Positions 9,640 through 20,495 of a stretch of 64,000 bases of DNA are shown here, in pieces (the first letter of the stretch is position 1; every line of letters starts with the position of its first letter). Origin of the DNA: Neodontobutis hainanensis (lineage: Eukaryota > Chordata > Actinopteri > Gobiiformes > Odontobutidae); NCBI GenBank assembly GCA_024349245.1, contig JALDNG010000020.1:21734501-21798500 (forward strand), in the 5' to 3' direction. Under the pieces are notes generated by a model. That model was not told the DNA's origin, did not search any database, and was given only the letters and a program-made list of their open reading frames with translations. The position numbers and the translations under genes were made by a program.

Positions 9640-12495
9640 CTGTGTGCATGAGCTTGTCAGTCTGTTTTAACGTCTTTTAGCAGTCTTTTAGCCACCTGGT
9701 TTTATTAATGACTCCTGAGCACTTGGAAGAAGGAATGGAAGTCACTTTTTATGCCCTGTTTTAAACTTTGTTTGGAGTCAGCAGTCACAGACTCTCAGAT
9801 ACACATTTCCTACTGGGATTACGATGGAGCTCCCAGTACAGTATGTCGGACTCTGGTCTCAGTACACAGACTGTGAATCTTCCTCCAGAATTAGGAAATG
9901 TGAACAACAATAACTCTACAAAACCAGTTAAAAAAGTTAGAAAGCGAGGAAAAAGGGGCGGCGTGAGAAAACGAAACTGCAGTGGAAAAAACGCATCCCG
10001 TTGCCCTCAATCATTCTGGCTAACACGCAGTCTCTGAGGAATAAAATGGATGAACTACAGGGAAATGTGATCCATCTGCAGGACTACAGGGATGTGTGTC
10101 TTATGGCCTTTACGAAGACCTGCTTTGGCGCTCCTCTGTGCCTGGATTGTGAGTGAGAGCTGATACGCCTCCTCAAAATACTGGGAGGAGGCGAATGTCT
10201 CTACATAAACCAGAGATGGTGCAGTAACATTACTGTAAGAGAGCAGCTGTGTCTCCCGGACATTAAACTCCTGTGTCTTTAAGGCCGTTTTACCTCCCGA
10301 GAGAGTTCCCCCAGATATTTGTGACTGTTGTTTATATCCATCCTAAAGCTGACGCTAAATCTGCAGCTAATATTGTTTTTAATACTGTAAATAAGCTTCA
10401 GTCAATCTCACCTGCTGCTCTCAATTTTATACTCAGCGATTTTATCCACTGTAATTTAAAGAAAACCCTGAACAGTTTTTATCAGTATGTCAACTGTCCA
10501 ACACGTCATAATAAAACCCTGGACCTGTGCTACGGCTCCATTAAAGGGGCTTACATCTCAAAGGCAGGACCTGCACTGGGCTCCTCTGACCACAACACAG
10601 TCCACCTTCTGCCCGCCTACACCTCGGTGCTGAGGAGGGAAAAGCCTGTTAGGAAACAGGTAAAGGTGTGGACTGAGGACAGCTCTCTGGCGCTGCAGGG
10701 CTGCTTCGACTGCACAGACTGGACAGCGTTTCAGAACTCTTGTTCTGATATCGACGAACTGACTGATGTTATCTGCAGTCTGTCACTATCTGTAAAGACT
10801 CAGTTTTCCCAAACAGGGCGGTCAAGGTTTATCCAAACACCAAATAATGGATTTCCAAGGACATTAAAAATCGGCTTATCAAATGGAAAAATGTACTTAA
10901 GGTGATGTGATTGCAGAGAGGGTTGTGAGAAAGGAGATCAGGGCTGATATTAAAAAAGCCAAATTGAGATATAAGGATAAGATTGAGGCTGAACTTAGAA
11001 GTAACAACTTAAAAAGAACCTGGAATGGTATGAAAACAATGACTGGGTCACATAATAAAGTCAACAGAGTTGCACTTGATGGTTTTAATTCTGATAAACA
11101 CTTGGCGAATGAACTAAATGTATTTTATACATGGTTCAACACAGTGGATTTTAATGATAAGATTGCCGACATCAGGGCAATGACTCGAGCCTGTCATTAT
11201 CTGTCTTTATTACAACAAAAGGTCCCAGGGAACAGCTAGACCCATTGCAGTTTGCTCACATGTCCAAGAGAGGAGTGGAGGATGCTGTCATTACACTTTA
11301 CTTTTTTTTCATTACGTTGCACTTTATTCTTAAACATCTGGATGGAGCAAAGACACATGCCAGACTTTAATTTGATTTTACTTCTGCTTTTAACACCATT
11401 CAGCCATTCCTGCTGCAGAACCTTGATCTTAACTTGGTTGGTTGGATATTGGACTTTTTATTAGACAGAGCTCAGTGTGTTGGAGTGAATGGTATTTTAT
11501 TTGATGGGCTCGATGCCTCTACTGGTTCCCCCTAAGGCTGCTGCCTCTCCCCTCTTTTGTACATTCTGTACACAAACCAGTGTGACAGTGTGTACAAGGA
11601 TAGACACATTTTAAAGTTTGCAGACGACTCTCTTGTCATCGGCCTGCTCAGAGGGGATGCACAGGCCCATGGGCCAGTCCTTAATGACTTTGTTCAGTGG
11701 TGTGACCGTTCATTTTTACATATGAATGTGTTAATAACAAAGGAAATTAAAATTGACTTCCGCAAATCACCACCTTGCCCCACTGCCACTGTCATCAAGA
11801 ACACAGACATTGACATGGTCGATAGCTACAAATGCCTCGGAGTCATTCTGGACAATAAACTGTGTTTTGAGCCTTGGGTGGATGCTGTTTCTAAAAAAAT
11901 CCAACAACAATTGTACCTCCTGAGGAAGATGAACAGTTTTAATGTTTCCAGTGAAATGATGACACTGTTTTATCGTGCTTTTAGTGAATCGGTTTTATCC
12001 TTCTGTCTTGCTGCCAGGTTTGGAAGCCTCTCCCTGACCAACAAAAACAGACTGGGTAGTCTGGTTAAAGTGGCCAGAAAGATTTCAGGGAGGAGTCAGG
12101 CTCAGCTGGAGGACATTTACAGCAGACAGGTGCAGAGGAAGGCTGGTGCTATTGCACAGTCCCAGGACCATCCCCTCAGAAGGGAGTTTGAGCTGCTGCC
12201 CTCCGGCTGGCGCTACAAAGCTCTGGGCTGTAGGAATAAAAGATGTTGTTTTTACCGACAGATGAGAGGCACTTAAATTGCACCTAGAATTTTGTAATTA
12301 TTTGCACAATTAATAACTGCTTGCTTACACCTTGTATTTATTCATGTTTTTAATTATATTTTTGCACTTTTTATCTCTGGGTTTTTAGTGATTTCATTGT
12401 TGATCCTGCTCTTGAGTTGTTGATGTGTAATTTCTATGTTGAATGTTTTTTAAGGAGCATGATGCTGCGAAATGAATTTTTGAAACTTTGACTTT
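9640..12495 (+). pseudogene. L2/jockey-type LINE, near full length but broken
   Basis: A basic N-terminal frame (9768-10037, with KKVRKRGKRGGVRKR) runs into an apurinic endonuclease domain. The latter reads PFYLPREFPQIFVTVVYIHP and LDLCYGSIKGAY, then SSDHNTVHLLP (10273-10900), with the SDH box conserved. The centre (10907-11460) is degraded and lacks much of the fingers of the reverse transcriptase. From 11557 the frame is open again for 239 residues: ILKFADDSLVIGLL (FADD catalytic box), SYKCLGVILDNKL, and a C-terminal LPSGWRYKALGCRNKR. Frame changes and stops at about 10040, 10150, 10900 and 11240-11550 make it inactive. The 3' untranslated region runs to about 12495, where it ends in AAACTTTGACTTT. 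Confidence 0.8.
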
Positions 12496-12675
12496 CAACC
12501 CAGAGTTTTTCTACATTTGCACATAAAAACATTTATAATATAGAACTTTTTCACTGGGCAAAAGAACCCCTAGTTTCTAATGGCCCCTCTTTTCTGTTGC
12601 TTTTAACCTTTCCCCTAGTTCATTTTTGACCCCTTAGTACCAGGCACCCATGTTCTTATCTATAACTAGATCTTT

Positions 12676-12985
<310 letters not shown>

Positions 12986-13744
12986 ACAACACAAGATATA
13001 CTATATTTACTGTATAATCTGTACAATTAGCTCCTCTAATAATGAATGATAAACTAAGAGAGTGGAGACATGTGTTAGACCTAAACGTTAAAGAAGTCTG
13101 AGTGAGGACAGACTTCAGCTTTTGGGTAATTATGGATAGATTGATTTAATAAATTCCATGAAAAGTTTGTGTTTCTTACAAATAAACTAACCAGAATGAC
13201 ATCCCAAATTTTGACTATAGACATCTTTACAAATATAAATGAGGGAATTGTAATGGGTGGAATTCTAATAATGGATATAAGCAACCATGTACCGATATTT
13301 ACTGTATTTAGATACAATCACATGAGAAAGTACAACACTGCTGTAAAGTTAAGCAGAAACAGGTCAATAAAAGCCCTAAAAGCACAAAAATAAGATCTCA
13401 AAAAAAAAAAAGAAGTGGGATGCAGTTTATGTTAAGATGTAAATGTAGCATATAACTCCTGCATGAAAAAAGTGATAAAATTGTACAAAAAAAATGCAAA
13501 AAAAATACCTTTTAGAAAAAAATATATAAACGATGGCCAAAGGAATAAAAAATGCTTTAAAAAATACAGGTATTTTATAGAAACAAATTTAAAAGAAGCT
13601 GAAAACAAGTATAAAAAATAGAAAAATAAATTAATTTGGATTATCAGAAAAAAGAAAAAAATAATATTATAGTGGAATGCAAATTTAAACAATTATAACA
13701 ATATAACGGTGACAATGGGGCATAATAAACAGTGTGATTAAAAA

Positions 13745-14430
13745 GTATAATTAAATTTGTTATTGAACCATTCACCTACATCTGTAATCTCTCATTAACA
13801 ACAATATTTTTTCCAAAAATCATGAAAATAGCAAAAGTAGTACCTCTTTACAAAAACTCTTTAAAAAGCACTCACACAGCAATGGCAATCAGGGAATAAC
13901 AGAAAAAAATAGCCACAGAAATAGATAAACAATATTATGAAAGTATTTTTATTGACTTTGACTTTCTTGGAGGAGTTAGATGTGCTTCTTTCATCCTACC
14001 CTGAGGATAGTACTACTCTGGTGCTACTAGGAGACTTCAACATCCACCTTGAAAAGGCGTTTGATGCAATAAATCATTAAAGACCACTCCAGAAACTTAA
14101 TAAATACGGAATCAGAGGGAGAGCCCATCAGTGGATCAAAAGCAACTTTGAAAATAGAAAACAATATGTACAGATAAACAATTTAAAATCAGATATGTAT
14201 GACATCAACTGGGGAGTACCTCAATGTTGAAAACCTGGGCCTAAATGATTTCTTTTGTACATGAATTACTTAGTAACAGATCTTAAACATTGGGGAGCAT
14301 TCTTTGATACAACTTTATTTTATTCTGAAGGGAATACAATAAGTAACAAAGGTGGTAAACAAAGAGCTTGAAAAAGTAAAACAATGGTTCAATATAATTA
14401 AATTAACGCTCAATATAAAAAAAAAAAACT
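13745..14430 (+). pseudogene. LINE reverse transcriptase remnant (jockey/CR1-like), with foreign 94-bp insert
   Basis: Frame pieces read PFTYICNLSLTTIFFPKIMK and IAKVVPLYKN, then after a gap ESIFIDFD, then KAFDAINH (14054 on), YGIRGRAHQWIKSNFENRKQ and VGVPQ-like WGVPQC. These are blocks of a LINE reverse transcriptase in order. The catalytic box F-I-D-x-x-K-A-F-D is interrupted exactly between FIDFD and KAFD by a 94-bp block that belongs to another LINE. Many stops; inactive. Confidence 0.65.
13963..14056 (+). repeat. 94-bp exact copy of 17410-17503
   Basis: This block is base-for-base identical to 17410-17503, where it is the native start of a different LINE (endonuclease segment FLEELDVLLSSYPEDSTTL). 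Here it lies inside the reverse transcriptase of another LINE. See findings. Confidence 0.9.
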
Positions 14431-14437
14431 AACGTCT

Positions 14438-14735
14438 TGGGTTACGTATGTAACCCTTGTTCCCTGAGAAGGGAACGAGACACTGCGTCGGGAAACCGAC
14501 ACTATGGGGAATGCCCTCAGCATGACGGCTCTGAAGTATGAATGAAACTAGCCCAATCCTGATTGGTGCAGCGTAATGCCGTAGTATGTGCCGGTGTACC
14601 CGGAAGTATAAAAGGTGAGCCGGCGCTAGTCTTTTGCGATGAAGCAATTGCTCCCGGGCATGGGGAGGCATGGCCGGTCGACGCAGTGTCTTGTTCCCTT
14701 CTCAGGGAACAAGGGTTACATACGTAACCCGAGAT
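14438..14735. mobile_element. DIRS-like terminal structure: inverted repeats around a TATA box
   Basis: GGGTTACGTATGTAACCC (14449 on) is itself nearly palindromic. It is followed by a segment ending ACTGCGTCGG; the whole roughly 54-bp block returns inverted at about 14680-14732. A TATAAAAG box lies between at about 14608-14615, facing right. The CACTGCGTCGGGAAACCGAC segment recurs in direct orientation at 14757-14777. Palindromic ends and internal repeats fit the inverted terminal and circle-junction repeats of DIRS elements. Confidence 0.55.
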
Positions 14736-14756
14736 GTTCCCTTTCGAAGGAACTCG

Positions 14757-17409
14757 CACTGCGTCGGGAAACCGACACTATGGGGAACGAAATACCCACT
14801 ACGCCACACCGATCCATGCCTAGTCTAGGTCATGAGGCTGGAGTGCATGCCCCCCTTAGGACAAAAGCACCCTAGCGCAGCCTCAGCTACGTCTGAACCA
14901 TGGCATCCAAACCCCGCGGGGATGCCATGCCATGCAGGAAAACACACAATGTTTTTGACAGGGATAGCCTACCTGTCGCATATAGACTTCACCACCTCTG
15001 GATGAAGTGTCCATTCCCCTTGCCTTCCAGCCCCTGCCTCGACAGGATGTCTGCTCCTTAATTCTGGTCCCCAGGAACGTACATCCCTCTGATGAACGAT
15101 TGTTTACCCTGGGACCATAGGATGATCTGATGCGCCAGTTTGTAAAAACGGCGCGATCTCAGACCCCCTGATGGTTTAAGTACGCCACCACCGACATATT
15201 ATCGGTGTGTACCGGGACACAGCCAACCTTTCCAGGCAGTTTAGGTGTCATAGAACACGCTCCTGCCACAGACCTTGGGAAAAGAGGCCGTCTATGACCT
15301 CGCCCCACCCAGTGAGGGAGGCGTCTGTCAAAACGGATTCCCGGCGACATGACGCTCACCGCACTGGCCCTTGGGCCAGGTTGACAGGGCACGAAGGGAT
15401 CTGCGTGTTATCCTGAACAGCCTGAATGGGTCCCCCTCGGGGACAACCCCTTGGCTTTCAGCCAATACTGCAGGGGTCTCATATATAGCGGTCCAATATA
15501 TATTACGTTGGGTCCTGAGCCCCAGCAGTCCTAGTCCTAGCGGCCTAGCTTTATACTTGAGACCAACGCCAGTATGGCTTTTCTTGATGCGTTTGGGTGA
15601 CATATGCATTGTCATTGGGTCCCACACCGCTCCTTCAGAGCGTGGTCCTCTGGGAGGACCTCAACACTCTCTTCTCCGCCTTCAGTCTCAACCCCCGGCT
15701 CTAAAATAAAGCCAAGGACGACATCTCAATGCCGCCCTGCCATTTCTCGAGACTGGGTCCAAATGAGCCAGTCATCGATATAATTCAGTACACGGATGCC
15801 CCGGAGTTTGAATGGAGCCAGGACTGCATCCATGCACCTGGCGAACATGCAAGGGGAGAGAGCTAGGCCGAATGGAAGAACCCGATACTGGAATGCTTCA
15901 CCCCTGAAAGCAAAACCTCAGGAACTTCCTGTAAAAAGGACTAATAATAATAGAAATGTGGAGGTATGCGTCTTCCAGATCTATCGTGGCAGACCCGTCC
16001 TCAGACCGGTTTTGGTTCACGATAATAGGTATTGCTTCCCAGCATTTTGAACCTGAACCTCCTCAGAGATCAGTTCAAATACCTCAGATCTAATTTCAGA
16101 CGTGGACCTTTGTCCTTTTTTGGGAATTATAAAGTACCGGCTGTACAGCCCCACCTCCCCTTCTGACGGAGGAACCCATGCCTCCTATACCAGAAGGAAG
16201 TGTACTTCCTGCTCCCTAAGCCGAGCCTGCCCATTGAACTCAGCCTCTCGGGGCTGACCTCGGGTGTTTAAATACTGTTTTTGACCCCCCTGAAGTGGCC
16301 GCCTGGCAGGGAAAGGCCTTCTATAATTGTTCGATGTGCGCACGCCATCGAGGTCGCATGCGCACTGGGATGTGGCCCAAAGCGTCATAGACGGAGGGTC
16401 CTTACATCACCTTTCCAGAGGGCTCTGCATAGAAAAAACGGCCTCAGTCGCTTCTCCCCAGGGGCGATGTGGGGATGGCAGCCCTCAGAGGTCCTTACTA
16501 CAGACAAGACCTCTTCCCCAAAGCCTTCGTAGCCTGAAGGACGGCCCTCAAGTCGCCCTTCTGCTGAACCGGCTTTGTGCGAGAACGCCGCCTCCATGGG
16601 GAGGGGCAGGAGGAAACCTTTATCCTAGTCCCTGATGCCCAACAGATTTGGCATTTTTTCCTAATTGCCCCTCCGTGGCCACCAGGAAGCGGGCCACCCC
16701 GCGGCCCGTCTCTTGGTGACCCAGAGAGACAATCCGTCGCTCTGTGGAGCTCAGCCACCTCCTCAGGTGTGACTGTCTCGCCCTCATCCCAGACTTTCCA
16801 GGTCGGCCTGACATGCCTGCAATATAACCAAGCATGCCCGACCTGCAGCTACCTATGCCCTGCCCACCCTCACCCGTTCTCTCTACACGGCTTGGTGGGC
16901 GGCACCGGGGTTTTTAGTGAAGACCCCGCAGCGGGAGGGATGTCACTGGCCTTCCAAACACCTCCCTTTATATTTGTTTTGTCATGCTTCTTTGTTGCAG
17001 AAAACACCGCCTTAATGAGCTCCTCCTAAGCGGGCACATGAGGTGACGAGTAAACCTCTGCGTCATCCGCCACGGTGCTGAGGATTTTCTTCTCTCTCTC
17101 GCTCAAGCACCGGCCCCCTCCCTCGTGCAAGAAGCGTCATCAAAGGCTTCTGCACGTGGAGGAAGGGCATCAAAATTGTCTGATGATGATAAGTTCCAGC
17201 TGCGATCCCCGTGCATTACGCCTCGCTGCCTCGGCCGACGGAAAAGCTCACGCGTCAAGCGGGGTTTGCCATTTTTCATAGCTGACTGTGAGCACTGTGA
17301 AGCACTCCCCGGCAGAGTGCTGGGCTCCCGCCTGGCCGTGTTTGACGGGGCTGGCCAGGCTTGCGCTGTTAAAAGTCATTTTGTAGTTTGTAGTTTGTCA
17401 GCTCGGACA
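14757..17409 (-). pseudogene. DIRS-like retroelement body (gag, RT, RNase H), no recombinase
   Basis: On the minus strand, from right to left: a charged gag-like region (about 17390-16400); a reverse transcriptase with ATIDLEDAYLHISI (near 15990) and RVLNYIDDWLIWTQS (YIDD box near 15780); then an RNase H region with VHTDNMSVVAYLNHQG (15159-15206). This order and the wording of the motifs match fish DIRS elements. The frames carry many stops. Only about 400 bp separate the RNase H from the terminal repeats, so the tyrosine recombinase and methyltransferase that DIRS elements normally carry are missing. GC content is clearly higher than in the neighbouring sequence, which sets this insertion apart. 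Confidence 0.7.
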
Positions 17410-19600
17410 TTTCTTGGAGGAGTTAGATGTGCTTCTTTCATCCTACCCTGAGGATAGTACTACTCTGGTGCTACTAGGAGACTTCAACATCCACCTTGAA
17501 AAGCCACAGGCTGCTAACTTCAATAACCTGACTGCATCATTTGACCTCAAGCTGGTCTCCACATCAGCAACTCACAAGTCTGGAAACCAACTAGATCTTA
17601 TCTACATAAGATACTGCTCCACTCATCACGCTCAGGTCCACCACTGCACACGTCTGATCATTTCTTCGTAACTCACGACCTTGACCTAACTTCTCCAGAC
17701 ACTGCAATGTTTTTACTGCTGGTCACCTTCCGACGCAACCTGCGTACACTCACTCACTCCCGCTCTCTTCCTGTGCTTCCCCCTCTGAGGAGCTCTCTTT
17801 TTTAAACACCAACAACGTCACCGACACTATGTGCTCCACGCTTACATCCTGCTTGGACAACTATTGCCCTCTTACATCTAGACTAGCCCGTACATCCTTG
17901 TCTGCCCCATGGTTATCCGATGTTCGACAAAAGCATTGCACCAGCCTCCAGTCAGCTGAGAGAAAATGACGCAAGTCTAAAGATCCTACTAACCTCTGTA
18001 TCTATCAGTCTCTCCTCTCTACCTTCTCCACTGATGTCACCTTTGCAAAAACTGACTACCATTCTAAGTTAATCGACTCACCTGACTAACAAACTCTCTT
18101 TAAAACCTTTTCTGCCCTCCTTTGTCCGCCTGCTCCCCCTCCTTTATTGGATTTAATAGCTGATGATTTTGCGTCTTTCTTTGTAAAGAAAACGATCGCC
18201 ATCAGCAATCAGTTCTCTGTGCCAGCACATGTCGAACTCATCCACACCCCTGATATGTGTTTGCTCCCTTCTTTTTCTCCTCTAACTGAAGCGGACGTTT
18301 CAAAGATCATCAGTTCTAACCACCCTACCACCTGCCCGCTAGATCCCATCCCCACACATCTCCTTCAGGATATCTCTCCATCTGTCGTGCCTGCTCTAAC
18401 CCACATCATCAACTCATCTCTCTCCACTGGGTCATTCACCACAAGCCATTCCCCATAGCAAAGGTCTGCTGTTTTTGACACTGTTATTCATCACATCCTC
18501 CTGTCTTTTCTCTGTGCAATGGGTGTCTCTGGGATGGCGTTGCAATGGTTCAAGTCTTACCTCTCGGGTAGGTCATTCAGAGTATCCTGGAGAAACGAGG
18601 TCTCTGACTCCCAACATCTCAATACAGGGGTGCCACAGGGCTCAGTGCTTGGACCGCTACTCTTTTCCATTTACATGACATCCCTTGGCTCTGTCATTCA
18701 GAAGCATGGCTTTTCCTATCACTGCTGCAGATGACACTCACCTCCACTTGTCATTTCAACCTGATGATCCGACGGTCTCTGCTCGTGTCGCGGCGTGCCT
18801 GAGTGACATCTCACTTTGGATGCAGGACCATCACCTGCAGCTGAACCTTGCAAAAACAGAACTGGTTGTGATTCCGGCCAACCCAAAGACCACCACAACC
18901 TCTCCATTCAACTAGGCTCATCAACCATTACACCGTCCAGCACTGCCAGAAATTTGGGAGTGATAATTGATGCTCAACTAAACTTCACAAGTCATGTTGC
19001 CAGCACCACCAGGTCCTGTAGATTCATCCTCTACAACATTAGGAAAATTAGACCTTTCCTATCGGAGCACTCTACAAAAATCCTAGTCCAGGCTCTTGTC
19101 TTGTCCAAACTGGATTATTGCAATGCCCTACTGGTTGGACCCCTGCCTGTACAACCAAACCTCTGCAGCTGATCCAGAATGCAGCAGCAAGAGTGGTCTT
19201 TAATGAACCGAAGAGAGCGCACGTAACTCCTCTCTACATTAGATTACACTGGCTCTCGGATGACGCCCGCATCAAGTTAAAATCTATGCTCTTGGCCTAC
19301 AAGACCACCACTGGTTCATCTTCACTCACTAATACAGACCTACGTTCCTACCAGATCCTTGCGCTCTGCAAATTAATAACATCTGGTGGTACCATCCCAA
19401 AAAGGAAAAAATTTATTACTCTCACATACTTTCTCTGGATCTGTTCCACATTGGTGGAATGATCTACCTGCTGCTACAAGATCAGCAGATTCTGTAGACA
19501 TCTTCAAAAAAAAACTGAAAACACATCTCTTTCATCAACACCTGACTGACAAATACTGAATTCTACTTAATTTATATTGATTCTTTCTCCATTTTAAATA
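17410..19600 (+). pseudogene. L2/jockey-type LINE, second family, 5'-truncated with internal deletion
   Basis: It starts abruptly inside the endonuclease (FLEELDVLLSS, VLLGDFNIHLEKPQ, SGNQLDLIYIRY), continues through PTTCPLDPIPTHLL, then jumps at about 18460 to VFDTVIHHILLSFL. Roughly the first third of the reverse transcriptase core is therefore deleted. TGVPQGSVLGPLLFSIYM, ADDTHLHLSFQPDDP and QLNLAKTELVV follow, then KLDYCNALL near 19110. Several frame changes make it inactive. The 3' end reaches ACACATCTCTTTCATCAACACC and an A-rich tail near 19600. Other 3' ends of the same family lie at 54175-54630 (plus) and 43217-43445 (minus). Confidence 0.8.
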
Positions 19601-19619
19601 AATAAATAAATAATTTCCT

Positions 19620-20264
19620 AGCCTTAGCTTTGTGTACTGTGCTGGTGTTCTAACTGACTAGTTTTTGGTGGTAGAAAGGTTGAAGGAAGTAGAAACATGA
19701 TTTAGAACCTTAACCGGTAGTAGTGGCTGTTTATACATTAGAGCTTGAGTGGGGGAAAAATGTGGGCTTTATCATTTGAAGCACATAGAGACTTAACTGA
19801 AAGAAAAAAAATGAATAAAAAATTTTGAAACATTGATAATCCAAAAGTACTATTGACAAAAAACAATGGAATTGAAATACAGTTAAGATAAAAAAAAAAA
19901 AAAATTATATAAAAAAATATAAAACCATTTTATCCCCACCTGGATATTGGGTATGAAGCACCAATTCTATATGGATAGAATGAACACCCCTGCACCTGGC
20001 AAACCCAAACCCGACTTCAAAGAATGAGTGAAGTACCATCAGAAAGTCTCCTAGATGTGAATGCAGCGTTAAGAACAACCCCTACAATGTCCATCACTGA
20101 AACCAACGAGCTGATATACACTTCAGCAGCAGTGATCCTTGAAATGCTTGGCTATTGGTCGAAGGGCATTCATAAGAAGCAAGTTGGTTGTGTCTGGTTC
20201 TAAACCCCCAGCTTTCAGACAACCTTTTTAGCATATACTCATGGGAAGGCAATGAGTTTAATGA
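19620..20264. other. Non-coding stretch, nothing recognised
   Basis: AT-rich sequence with several A runs. No conserved frame. Confidence 0.4.
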
Positions 20265-20425
20265 CAATAGAGACTTTATTGTTACAACAACACAGACCCG
20301 AGCATGCTATGCAGGCTGCACTGAAGCTCTGCACACCGGACTCAGGTTTTTATAAATTATTTATTTAACATTTCCCACATATTTACGATTGCTCCACAAG
20401 GAGGGCAGAAGACTGCCTCCTTCTA
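20265..20425 (+). repeat. Dispersed repeat family A, left half, interrupted by the CACTA-type element
   Basis: It contains ATAGAGACTTTATTGTTACAACAACA ... ACCCGAGCA, similar to 61860-61910, and ends in GCCTCCTTCTA. The repeat resumes at 29287 (TAGTGGAGACTTG). The uninterrupted copy at about 62001-62016 reads CCCTTCTAGTGGAGCC, which shows the insertion happened at TA. Confidence 0.75.
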
Positions 20426-20451
20426 CACTGTAAGAAAAAATCTGTCAAAAT

Positions 20452-20495
20452 TACGGTAAAATACTGGCAGCTGTGGTTGCCAGAATTTTACCGTA
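20452..20495. repeat. Subterminal hairpin of the CACTA-type element
   Basis: TACGGTAAAAT ... ATTTTACCGTA enclose CTGGCAGC/GTTGCCAG, a nearly perfect 44-bp palindrome 26 bp inside the left end. A second, weaker copy (ACTGGCAGCTGTGGTTGCCAG with flanking ACCGT) lies at about 20787-20838. In CACTA elements such subterminal repeats are transposase-accessory binding sites; that role here is inferred. Confidence 0.7.

Noticed and set aside
13432..13692. 86-residue minus-strand frame very rich in F, Y and I
   Set aside because: Composition follows from the AT-rich A-tract background; no motif, no membrane-protein family features.
14639..17451. Plus-strand frames of 70-150 residues in the GC-rich DIRS region
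   Set aside because: They are antisense shadows; the recognisable reverse transcriptase and RNase H motifs are on the minus strand.
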